Assembly: GCA_963733395.1 (NCBI GenBank) | Contig: CAVTCZ010000001.1 | Location: 1-64,000, forward strand | DNA: 64,000 nucleotides | DNA from: JADKAV01 sp963733395 | GTDB taxonomy: Bacteria; Actinomycetota; Actinomycetes; S36-B12; UBA10799 | Direction: 5' to 3' | In this document: positions 45,104-54,500 of the stretch, piece by piece | Layout of the letters: each line of letters starts with the position of its first letter | Position numbering within the stretch: the stretch's first letter is position 1 | Notes under the pieces: generated by a model | Seen by the model: only the letters and a program-made list of their open reading frames with translations | What the model was told of the DNA's origin: nothing | The model's database searches: none | Translations under genes and position numbers: made by a program

Positions 45104-45775
45104 TCAGGCCTGCGCAGCAGCAGCCGCGATCTCGGCGGCCCCGGCCGGCCGGGCGCCCGCGGTCCAGTCCTGCGGGTTGGCGGCGTACGGCGTGCCGTAG
45201 ACGGGCATCCCCGGCTGGCTGCGCCAACTCTGCGAGAGCGGACCGAGGTCCACGGCGTCGTAGCCCAGTTCGTCGAGCAGGTGCGTAACGAGTTGTTTCG
45301 CAGCCACATCGTCGCCGGCGATGGGCAGCGCGCTGCGGTCAGCCGCGCCCGCCGGTCGTGGCAGGCTCGCCAGGTGGCTGAAGAAGATGTTGTTGAAGGC
45401 CTTGACCACGTGGGAGTGCGGCAGATGCGCGGCCAGCAGTTCCGAGGAGGTCACCGAACCGCTGTCGAGTTCGGCGATCCGGCCGTCGCGACCGGGGTAG
45501 TAGTTCATGGTGTCGATCACGACCTTGCCCGCCAGCGGCTCCACGGGGACGTCAGGAAAGTTCTTGAGCGGGATGGTGACCACCACCACGTCCCCGGCGG
45601 CAGCGGCCTGCGCTGCACTGCCGGCGCCGGCCAGCGGTCCGAGTCGCTCGACGAGATCGGTCAGGGTCTGCGGCCCCCGACTGTTGCTCAGCACGACGTT
45701 GTGCCCGGCCGCGACGGCCAGCCCTGCGACCGTGCTGCCGATGTTGCCGCTCCCGATGAAACCCCACGTGGTCAT
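45104..45775 (-). CDS. NADP/F420-dependent oxidoreductase (NpdG-like)
   Basis: The 223-aa Rossmann protein begins TWGFIGSGNIGSTVAGLAVAAGH with GSGNIG, then NSRGPQTL for NADP 2'-phosphate binding, VVTIPLKN and KAFNNIFF. This is the family of F420H2:NADP oxidoreductase/YqeI-like reductases. Whether F420 is used cannot be determined here. It is convergent with the deacetylase by 3 bp and divergent from the esterase. Confidence 0.87.
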   Translation of the reverse strand: MTTWGFIGSGNIGSTVAGLAVAAGHNVVLSNSRGPQTLTDLVERLGPLAGAGSAAQAAAAGDVVVVTIPLKNFPDVPVEPLAGKVVIDTMNYYPGRDGRIAELDSGSVTSSELLAAHLPHSHVVKAFNNIFFSHLASLPRPAGAADRSALPIAGDDVAAKQLVTHLLDELGYDAVDLGPLSQSWRSQPGMPVYGTPYAANPQDWTAGARPAGAAEIAAAAAQA

Positions 45776-45824
45776 GCGGCGTGAACGCGCCGACGGTGGC
45801 GGGCATTCCCGCTAGCCTCGCATC

Positions 45825-46664
45825 ATGCCCCGGCGCCAGCGCTCCACGATCGCGGGCCGGGTCGATGTCACGGCGATGCTGCTGCGCGACCGGCGGGTGA
45901 CCATCCGCACCTACGTGCCCGCCGACTACGAGTGGACCGAGGGTGACTACCGGGTGGTCTACATGTTCGACGGGCACAACCTGTTCGACCGGACGACGTC
46001 GACCTACGACAAGGAATGGCGCATCGACGAGTACATGCAGACTCTCGGATCCGGGGGTTGTGAGCCGGCCATCGTCGTCGGGATCGATGCCCCGCAGAAC
46101 CGCTACGAGCGGTTCGCGATGTACACCGTCAGCGACTGGGAGTACCGGAAACGACCGGATTCCCGGCTGCTGCAGCGGATCCATGGCTACGGCGAGGAGA
46201 CCGCCGAGTTCTTGATGCGGCAGGTCAAGCCCTACATCGAGAGGACCTATCGGGCCAGCGCGGACCGGGACCGGGTGGGCGTCGCGGGCTCGTCCATGGG
46301 CGGCTACATGTCGCTGTACACCGCAGCCCGCTACCCCGAGCTGGTGTCGAAGGTGATGGCCTTCTCGCCGGTGGCCCTGGACGTGCCGATGCGCGGCTAC
46401 GAACTGCGTGACGTCGTGGTGCGAGCCGGTGCCCGGTACCCGCAGCGCGTCTATCTGGACATGGGGGACCGCGAGAAGCTGGAGTTCTGCGGCCCCCAGG
46501 AACTGGTCGATCATCTTGCCGAAATGCGGCTCACGATGGCGGAGGCGGGTCACACGCAGGTCGAGGCCCGTGTCGTCGAGGGCGGCCGGCACGACGAACG
46601 CGCCTGGGGCAGCCGCTTCCCGCAAGCGTACGAATGGGCTTTCTTCGGCGCCGAGTCGTCGTAG
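45825..46664 (+). CDS. Putative esterase (EstD/Fes-like alpha/beta hydrolase)
   Basis: The 279-aa protein has VTIRTYVPADYE, VVYMFDGHNLFD, the nucleophile GSSMGGYMSLY, and the catalytic His in EGGRHDERAWGSRFP. This matches the putative-esterase (PF00756) family that includes esterase D and siderophore hydrolases. No secretion signal. TAGCCT lies exactly 6 nt before ATG 45825, a leaderless pattern. Confidence 0.88.
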   Translation: MPRRQRSTIAGRVDVTAMLLRDRRVTIRTYVPADYEWTEGDYRVVYMFDGHNLFDRTTSTYDKEWRIDEYMQTLGSGGCEPAIVVGIDAPQNRYERFAMYTVSDWEYRKRPDSRLLQRIHGYGEETAEFLMRQVKPYIERTYRASADRDRVGVAGSSMGGYMSLYTAARYPELVSKVMAFSPVALDVPMRGYELRDVVVRAGARYPQRVYLDMGDREKLEFCGPQELVDHLAEMRLTMAEAGHTQVEARVVEGGRHDERAWGSRFPQAYEWAFFGAESS

Positions 46665-46856
46665 CGCGGGAGTCAGTGCGGCACTCCCACGCTGCCGGAC
46701 CCCGACACCGACGTCCTGCGCTCGGGAGTGCGGGGAGAGGGCCACCACGGCGCTCAACCGCCCCAGGGCGAACACCCGACGATCAACCGCGGCGGGGGGT
46801 AGCCGATACTCTCGTCGTGCGATACCGCGCCACTACAACGGGGGATGGAGGCCGGA

Positions 46857-49268
46857 ATGGAAGCTGGTGCTTCTTGGCGTGACGAGGTGTTCGCACGCCT
46901 CGGTGAAGGGCTGGTGGTACAGGCCGCAGACGGCCGCATCCTCGACTGCAACCCCGCGGCCCAGCGGATCCTCGGCCTGACGTACGACCGGATCGCGGGT
47001 CGCACGTCCATGGATCCCCGCTGGGCGGCGGTGCACGACGACGGGTCGCCGTTCCCCGGCGACACCCATCCGGCCATGGTCGCCCTGGCGACCGGTGAGC
47101 CCGTGCGCAACGTCGTGATGGGCATCTACCGCCCCGACGGTACGTACGCGTGGATCCTCGTCAGCGCGGTGCCATTGGCGGTGACACCCGGTTCACAAGC
47201 AGCGGTCGTATCCTCCTTCACCGACATCACCGGCGAGATGGAGCGGGCCGCCCGCATGCTGAAAGCCACGGTCGATTCCATGCTCGACCCGCACGTGCTG
47301 TTCCAGGCGATCCGCGATGAGAACGGCGCGCCGGTCGATGTGCGCTTCGCCGAGGCCAACGACGCAGCCATCGACTACGTGCGCCGCCCGCGCAACGAGG
47401 TGATCGGCGCTCCGCTGAGGCAGTTGTTCGAACAGCGGGCCGCCGCGAAGGTACTGGATTGGGTCCTCGAAGTGTTGATCACGGGCACGCCGTTCGCCCG
47501 CGACGAGGTGCCGTTGCCGATGCCGTTGGAGGATCGCCCGCGACGGCTGGACATCCGGGCGGTCCGCGTTGGGGAATACGTCAGTTTCACCTGGCGGGAC
47601 GTGACCGGGCGGGGCCGGACATCGCAGTTGCTGGCCACGACCGAGGAGATGTTCCGGACCGCCATGAAGGCGGCGGTGACCGGCATGGCGATCACCGACC
47701 TCGAGGGCAGGTTCCGGGTGGTCAACGAGGCGCTGTGCCAGATCCTGCAGCTCGACGAGGGCTCCGTCCTACGGGCGTCCCTGTTCGACCTGATCCCGGA
47801 GGAGTTCCTCGACGAAATCCGTCGCGGACACCAGCGCATGGTGGCCGGCCGCGATCAGCGTTCCGTGGTGGAGGTGCAGTTGCGCCGGGCCGACCAGTCG
47901 ATGGTGTGGGTGCAGATCGGCACCGGCTTGATCCGCGACGGCGACGGTGAGCCACAGATGTTCCTGACCCAGGTGGAGGACGTCAGCGGGGAGCGGGAGG
48001 CACGCGAGCAACTGGCCTACCAGGCGTTCCACGATTCCCTCACCGGGTTGCGCAACCGCACGTGGCTGCTGGACATGCTCGACGTGGAGTTGCGGGCGGC
48101 CAAACGCAGCGGTTCGCGGGTGGGGGTCATGTTCATCGACCTCGACAACTTCAAGGTGGTCAACGACTCGCTGGGACATGCCGCCGGCGATGAGGTCCTG
48201 AAGGCGGTCGCCCACCGGATCCGTCGGGTGGTCCGGCCGCGCGACCATGCCGGCCGGTTCGGTGGCGACGAGTTCGTGGTGGTGGTCACCGAACTGATGC
48301 AGTCCAAGCACATGGAGCGGGTGGCGCAGCGGGTCTCGGAGGCGGTCGCCCAGGAGACGGTCGTGGACAAACACCGGCTCATCCCGAGCGCCTCGATCGG
48401 CATCTCGGTCTCGAACCCGGACAGCACCTCGGAGAGTCTGCTGCGGGACGCGGATGCCGCGCTGTTCCGGGCCAAGGACGCCGGCCGCGCCCGCTGGCAG
48501 TTCTTCGACCAGCAGATGCATTCACAAGCCGTGGCGCGGATGAACCTGGAGTTGCAGATCCGCCACGGACTCGATGCCGGCGAGTTCCTCGTGCACTACC
48601 AACCGGTCGTGGCTCTGGCCGGCGGGCAGACCGAGGGTTTCGAGGCGCTCGCCCGCTGGCAGCACCCGACGCGTGGGCTGCTGGCTGCCGGTGAGTTCAT
48701 CGGTGTGGCTGAGGAGACGGGCTTGATCGTGGCGCTCGGCGAAACCGTGGTCGATCAGGTTGCTGCGTTGGTGGCGCGGCGGACCGACCTGCCCGGTCCC
48801 GTGAGTATCAACGTTTCGGCCGTGCAACTCGCGGCTCCCGGCTGGGCGGACCGATTCCTGGCGACGCTGGAACGTCGTGGCGCGGACCCCACCCGGATCG
48901 TGCTGGAAGTCACGGAGACCGCGGTATTGTCCCTGCTCGACTCCGTCACGCGGGATCTGCGGGCGGTTCGGGAGCTCGGAGTCGGCGTGCACGTGGACGA
49001 CTTCGGCACCGGCTTCTCCTCCATCTCGCTGCTGCGCGAGTGGCCGGTGACCGGCCTGAAGCTCGATGCGAGTTTCGTGCGCGACCTCACCATCACCGAC
49101 AGCCCGTCGAATGCGTTGGCGGCAGGTCTTGCGGGCCTGGCCCGCGGCCTGGACCTGATGGCGATCGCCGAAGGCGTCGAGACCGTCGAGCAAGCCCGGA
49201 TCGTGGCAGCGCAGGGGTGGACGCACGGGCAGGGGTACTACTTCGGCCGACCCGGACCACTGCCCTGA
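46857..49268 (+). CDS. PAS-GGDEF-EAL cyclic-di-GMP protein
   Basis: About 803 aa, cytosolic. Three PAS regions occupy the first 400 residues (for example ADGRILDCNPAAQRILG and DLEGRFRVVNEALCQIL), then a GGDEF domain (FHDSLTGLRNRTWL, DLDNFKVVND, RFGGDEFVV) and an EAL domain (EGFEALARWQHP, DDFGTGFSS, EGVET). Both catalytic signatures look intact, so it may make and degrade c-di-GMP. ATG 46857 has GGAGG at 5-nt spacing; ATG 46845 is an alternative. The HD-GYP gene at 1389 belongs to the same signalling field. Confidence 0.93.
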   Translation: MEAGASWRDEVFARLGEGLVVQAADGRILDCNPAAQRILGLTYDRIAGRTSMDPRWAAVHDDGSPFPGDTHPAMVALATGEPVRNVVMGIYRPDGTYAWILVSAVPLAVTPGSQAAVVSSFTDITGEMERAARMLKATVDSMLDPHVLFQAIRDENGAPVDVRFAEANDAAIDYVRRPRNEVIGAPLRQLFEQRAAAKVLDWVLEVLITGTPFARDEVPLPMPLEDRPRRLDIRAVRVGEYVSFTWRDVTGRGRTSQLLATTEEMFRTAMKAAVTGMAITDLEGRFRVVNEALCQILQLDEGSVLRASLFDLIPEEFLDEIRRGHQRMVAGRDQRSVVEVQLRRADQSMVWVQIGTGLIRDGDGEPQMFLTQVEDVSGEREAREQLAYQAFHDSLTGLRNRTWLLDMLDVELRAAKRSGSRVGVMFIDLDNFKVVNDSLGHAAGDEVLKAVAHRIRRVVRPRDHAGRFGGDEFVVVVTELMQSKHMERVAQRVSEAVAQETVVDKHRLIPSASIGISVSNPDSTSESLLRDADAALFRAKDAGRARWQFFDQQMHSQAVARMNLELQIRHGLDAGEFLVHYQPVVALAGGQTEGFEALARWQHPTRGLLAAGEFIGVAEETGLIVALGETVVDQVAALVARRTDLPGPVSINVSAVQLAAPGWADRFLATLERRGADPTRIVLEVTETAVLSLLDSVTRDLRAVRELGVGVHVDDFGTGFSSISLLREWPVTGLKLDASFVRDLTITDSPSNALAAGLAGLARGLDLMAIAEGVETVEQARIVAAQGWTHGQGYYFGRPGPLP

Positions 49269-49305
49269 GCCGGTGGGTCCGGGGTCGCCGCGTAGCCTGA
49301 AAGCG

Positions 49306-50202
49306 ATGGACGCGCAGAGACTCACAGCCAACGGGATCGAGATCGCCTACGAGACCTTCGGCGACCCGGCGGACCCACCGCTGGTGCTCGTGATGGGCCT
49401 GGGTACGCAGATGATCGCCTGGCCGGACCAGGTGTGTCAGGACTTGGCCGACGGCGGTTTCTACGTCGTGCGGTACGACAACCGCGACACGGGGCTCTCC
49501 ACGCACCTGACCGAACACCGGGCGCCGTCCTTCTTCGAGGTCGCGGTGCGGCGCAAGCAACCGCCGTACACCATGGACGACATGGCCGCCGACTGCATCG
49601 GTCTGCTGGATGCATTGGGCTTCTCCTCGGTGCATCTGGTCGGGGCGTCGATGGGCGGCTTCATCGCGCAGACCGTCGCAGTGACGCACCCCGAGCGGGT
49701 GCGCAGCCTGACGCTGATCATGACCTCGACCGGCTCGCGGCGGGTGGGCAATCCGAAGCCCGCGGTCTTCAGTCGCCTGACCAAGCGCCGGGTCGTGGCC
49801 GACCGGGCTTCCGCGCAGGCGGCCGCCGTGGAGACGTTCCGGATCATCGGCTCGAAGGGGTACGCGTTCGACGAGGAGTACCTGCTGGAACTCGGCGGCC
49901 GCTCGTACGATCGGGGTCTCGACGGCGGTGGCTACCTGCGGCAACTGGCCGCGATCGCCGGCCAGCCGGACCGTACGTCGCGGTTGCGCACTCTGCGGAT
50001 GCCGGTGTTGGTGATCCACGGCCTGCACGATCCGCTGGTCGCCGCCAGTGGCGGGATGGCGATCGCCCGGCACGTGCCGGGAGCCAAGTTCGTCGGCTAC
50101 GCCGGGATGGGTCACGACCTCCCGCGGGAACTGTGGCCGGACTTCGTCGCGGAGATCGCCGGGCTGGCCCGCCGGGCTGAAACCGGCCAGCCCGCCGGTT
50201 GA
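49306..50202 (+). CDS. Alpha/beta hydrolase
   Basis: The 298-aa protein has VLVMGLGTQMIAWPDQ (oxyanion region), RYDNRDTGLS, the nucleophile GASMGGFIAQT, an Asp in IHGLHDPLVAASGG, and His in YAGMGHDLPRELW. It matches the hydrolase family that includes aclacinomycin methylesterase RdmC. TAGCCT lies 7 nt before ATG 49306. Substrate not predictable. Confidence 0.9.
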   Translation: MDAQRLTANGIEIAYETFGDPADPPLVLVMGLGTQMIAWPDQVCQDLADGGFYVVRYDNRDTGLSTHLTEHRAPSFFEVAVRRKQPPYTMDDMAADCIGLLDALGFSSVHLVGASMGGFIAQTVAVTHPERVRSLTLIMTSTGSRRVGNPKPAVFSRLTKRRVVADRASAQAAAVETFRIIGSKGYAFDEEYLLELGGRSYDRGLDGGGYLRQLAAIAGQPDRTSRLRTLRMPVLVIHGLHDPLVAASGGMAIARHVPGAKFVGYAGMGHDLPRELWPDFVAEIAGLARRAETGQPAG

Positions 50203-50225
50203 CGTGCGCGGGTACGGTGGGGCGC

Positions 50226-50838
50226 ATGAGGCGGATCGTGTCCGGAGTGCTGCTGGTGCTCGCGCTGGCCGCGTGCAGCAGTCCGCAGGCCGAACCGTCC
50301 GCCAGCCCGGCGCCGGTGCCCAGCGCGCTCGCCCCGGGAACCCAGTGGCAACTCGTCGGTCCTGCGGCCATCGTCGGCGACGTCACCTTGACCTTCGACG
50401 AGGACCAGTTGTCTGGGCAGGCGCCCGTGAACCGCTACTTCGGACCGTTCACCGCCACTGACGCCGGGAGCATCGAAATCGGTCCGATCGCCAGCACCGA
50501 AATGGCCGGTGACCCCGACCTGATGGCGGCCGAGCAGAAGTACTACGAACTGCTCGCCCGGGCGGATGGCTTCGACAGTGACGGGATCCAATTGACACTG
50601 CGCGCTGGCGACGAGACCCTGCTGCGCTTCGCCCAGGAGGGGTCGCCGGCGGTCTTCGGGCGCACCCTGGTCGGCAAGACCGTGCCGCAGGCCCGGGCCG
50701 CCGCGCAGCTCGAGGGGTACGACTTCCGGGTGGTGTCCGTGGACGGGGAGAGCCAGCCCGGTGACGATGGACTACAACCCGCAGCGGCTCAATGCGACGG
50801 TTGTCGACGGCCGCGTCACCGAGGTCACCGCGGGCTGA
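50226..50838 (+). CDS. META and I78-inhibitor domain lipoprotein (frameshift)
   Basis: MRRIVSGVLLVLALAACSS has a lipobox LAAC. A META/HslJ-like domain (WQLVG, VTLTFDEDQLSGQAPVNRYFG, ASTEMAGDP, EQKYYELLARAD) is followed by LVGKTVPQARAAAQLEGYDFRVVSVDGE. After a slip near 50760 this continues VTMDYNPQRLNATVVDGRV, the peptidase inhibitor I78 fold. Corrected length is about 203 aa. TACGGT lies 7 nt before ATG 50226. The stop overlaps the YjbQ start. Both domains act outside the cytosol, probably protecting the envelope from proteolysis or heat stress. Confidence 0.82.
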
Positions 50839-51239
50839 TGGACACCCAGGTGTTGAGCATCCGCACCGGCGATCGGCTGGTGACGGATCTGACCAGTGAG
50901 GCCGCAGCGTTCGCAGCCGGTCGCGGCGACGGCTTGTTGAGCATCTTCGTCCCGCATGCGACGGCCGGCGTGGCCCTCATCGAGACCGGCGCCGGCAGCG
51001 AGCCGGACCTCGCCGACGCGCTGGAACGGCTGCTCCCCACCGCCGACATCTACCGCCACCGGCACGGCAGCCTCGGCCACGGCCGCGACCATGTCCTGCC
51101 CGCCTTCGTCGCGCCCAGCCTCACGGTGCCGGTGATCGGGGGTCGCCTGACGTTGGGCACCTGGCAGAGCATCGTGCTCGTGGATCCCAACGGCGACAAC
51201 CCGCAGCGTTCGGTGCGGCTGTCGTTCCTGGCGGGGTGA
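50838..51239 (+). CDS. YjbQ family protein
   Basis: The 133-aa UPF0047/YjbQ protein has VPHATAGVALIE, the His cluster HRHGSLGHGRDHVLPAF and LTLGTWQSIVLVDPNG. Family members show weak thiamine-phosphate synthase activity in vitro; the physiological role is open. The start overlaps the lipoprotein stop by 1 bp (TGATG), suggesting coupling. Confidence 0.9.
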   Translation: MDTQVLSIRTGDRLVTDLTSEAAAFAAGRGDGLLSIFVPHATAGVALIETGAGSEPDLADALERLLPTADIYRHRHGSLGHGRDHVLPAFVAPSLTVPVIGGRLTLGTWQSIVLVDPNGDNPQRSVRLSFLAG

Positions 51240-51252
51240 GGGCCGGCTGGCC

Positions 51253-51375
51253 CGCGACTGTTGCGCGGTTGCTGCCCTGCGACGCGAGTGTTGCGCGGTT
51301 GCTGGTTTGCGGGTCCGAAACCGACAACGGCGCAACAGTCGCGGCGGGGGACGCACAACGGCGCAACAGTCGGCG
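51253..51375. repeat. Nested inverted repeat, copy 1 (left of giant gene)
   Basis: About 123 bp with two direct copies of a TGTTGCGCGGTTGCTG motif followed by two inverted copies of GACAACGGCGCAACAGTCG-like sequence, so nested stems can form. The copy at 58257-58385 has the same order and spacing. It lies between the YjbQ gene and the giant surface protein. Confidence 0.85.
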
Positions 51376-51502
51376 GCGGACGCACCCTCCGCCGTCACGC
51401 TGCGTCACCGCCCACGGGGGTCCGGCTTCACCCGAGCGGCTGAACGTGCATCTGCCCCGCGGTCACTGTAAGTATCCGTTCGGTTACTGAGAGGGGGCAG
51501 CG

Positions 51503-54500
51503 ATGCGCCGGGGAGTCCTGGGGGTCGGTGTCGCCGCCCTCGTCGCAACGGGATTGACCTCCGTGCCTCCAGCCGCGGCACAGACTCGACCCGGAGCCCG
51601 GCTCGCCCCCGCCGAAGCCAGCCCGCAGTCGGTCACGCCGGGACCCAACCCCAGCATCTCCGAGACGTGCGGTCTGGACGCCACGCTGATCCTGGACGCG
51701 TCGGGCTCGATCAAGAGCGCCGGCGCGGTCAACACGGTGCGCAACGCCGGCCGTGACCTGGTAGCCGCTCTCAAGGACACCAACTCCACGCTGCGCATCA
51801 CCCAATTCGCGACCTTCTCGGGCCAGCTGAGCAGCCGGGTCCCGGTCAACGCCACCACGACTGGCAGCGGCGGGGCGCTGTCCAACGCACTGGTCAACTA
51901 CTACACGCCGCCCCCGCCGCGACCGCCCGGGGTCACGATCTACAACGGCAGTTGGGTCGACAACGGTGCCCTCACCTGGACCAACTGGGAGGACGGGATC
52001 AAGGGGATCGACCGTCCCGAGCTTGCCATCTACATGACAGATGGTGACCCGACCGCCTATAACGTCAACTCGACCCGGACCAACGTCAACACTTCGTCCA
52101 CCGGCACCGCCTTGGACAATGCGATCACGCAGGCCAACGTGCTCAAGGCGAGCGGGACCCGGATGCTGGTGGTCGGGGTCGGCAGCGGGCTGACGAGCGC
52201 ATCCTCGCAGGAGCGGCTGAAGAAGATCTCCGGACCGCTGCTCGAGAAGTCGCCTTCGGCGCTGGCCGGCAAGACCATCAACCAGGTGGACGCGGTCGCC
52301 TTCAGTGACTTCGCGGCTCTGGGTACCTTCCTCCGGTCGGTGGTGACCTCCTTGTGCGGCAACAGCGTGACCGTGCAGAAGCTCGCCCAGTCCAGCGCGG
52401 GCGCCGACTACCTCCCGGCCCCCGGCTGGGACATGACGGTGAAGCCGACGGTGCCCGGCGGCTTCTCGTGGGTGGATCCGCAGGGCCCGGACAACAGCGC
52501 ACAGACTCGCGCCACCGCTGGCGCGCAGGGTGCCACGGCGTTCCAGTGGAAGCCGAAGGTCGCCAGCCAGAAGGCCACCGTGCAGGTGTCTGAGGCGGTG
52601 AAGACCGACTTCCTCGCCGAGCGCTGGACCTGTGACATCAAGCAGGCCGACGGCACGACGCAATACCGTCAACGGCACGATCACCAACAACAATCCGTCC
52701 TTCCAGTTCGAGATGAACCCGTCCGACGTCGCGGCGTGCAAGCTCTACAACGACTTCGACTACAAGTCGGGCATCGACATCACGAAGGTCGCGCAGGACG
52801 ATCCGGTGCGCGGCAACGGCGTCGGGTGGAACGAGACGTACACGTTCACGGTGACGAACACCGGCAACAGCGTCCTGACCGTCAACAAGCCCGTCGATCC
52901 GCAGTGCACCTCGATCTCGGCGCCGAGCGGGCCTGGGGTGGCCAACGGCAAGTTGCAGCCCGGCGACTCGTGGACGTACACCTGCCAGGCGAAGATCGGG
53001 CCGGTCGCCACCGTGACCACGCCGCTGAACGCATGCGAACACCGTCAGCGTCACCGGGATCGACCCGAAGGGCACCGCGGTATCCGATCAGGCGCAGGCC
53101 AGCGTCGTCGTGAAGACGCCGCGGATCAACATCGTGAAGACGGCGAAGCGCGCAGACGACGGCACGCCGATCCCGGATGGCGGCACGGTCCCGGCCGGAA
53201 CCAGGGTGACCTACGTCTACACCGTCACGAACACCGGCAATGACACCTTGGACCTGGTGCGGGCCTCCGCCGTCACCGACGACAAGTGCAGCCCGGTGAC
53301 CTACAAGAGCGGCGACACCGGCAACGACCAGAAGCTCGGGCTGTCCGAGACCTGGCTCTACGAGTGCACGAAGCCGCTGAACCCGCCCAGCACGGTCTCG
53401 TCGGTCACCAACCAGGCCACCGTGACCTCCACCTGGTCGAACCCGCAGAACCGCCAGCAGAACAACGATGCCGGTGACGGCCAAAGCCCAGATGACGATC
53501 AACATCACTCGGGTCGCGAACCTGCGGATCATCAAGTCGACGAATCCGGGTGAGGTCGACCAGGACTTCCCGTTCACGGTGAGTGGTCAGGGTGTGCCGG
53601 CCGGCGGATCAGTCATTCAAGCTGAACACCTCCAGCGATCCGAGCACCCCGCCGGCCAGCCGCAACATCAGCCTTGACGGGCCGGACGGCAACGGGAGTC
53701 CGTACACGATCACGGAGGGGGCCGTGGACCACTGGGATCTCACGGCGTTGACGTGCGACGCACCCCATTCCGTCGATCCGGTCACACGCCAGATCACGCT
53801 GACGATGAAGCCGAAAGACAACGTGACCTGCACCTTCACGAACCAGCGCCAACCCTCGCTGACGATCACGAAGCAGACCAGTCGCGATGGTGCCACGGAC
53901 GGAGTTCGGATTCGAAGTGACGAGGCCGATTCCGATCCCGCCGCCGACCCCGGCAACCTTCCAGCTGGCCGACGGCGACAGCCACACCTACCCCGGTCTG
54001 CATCCCGGCCCGGTCACCATCACCGAGAAGCAACTGCCCGCCGGGTGGGAACTCGACGACATCACCTGCTCCGGTGCGGATGTGGTCGACATCAAGCCGG
54101 GGCAGGGGTTTGCGACCCTCGACCTGGCCTACGGTGATGCCGCCGCCTGCGTCTACACCAATGGCGAGTTGCCGCCTGCGACCTTGACCGTCGTGAAGGC
54201 CGAGGTGCCGGCGACGTGGGATCCGGAGTTCGACTTCACTGCGGCTGGGACCGGCCTGGTGAACCCCGGCCAACCGGGTAGCGACTCGTTCACGCTGAAG
54301 CTCGGGAAGTCGAAGACCTACTCGGTGCGGCCGCTGGCGGGCGGCAACGACTACACCGTGACCGAAGGCGCACAACCGCCGCCGCCGACCGGCGAAAGCG
54401 GCTTCGCGCTGACCGGCCTCGAGTGCATCGTCAACGGTGACAGTGCCAACCCGATCGTCGGCGACACCGGCACGGGGGCCGTGACGGTGCAACTCAAGCC

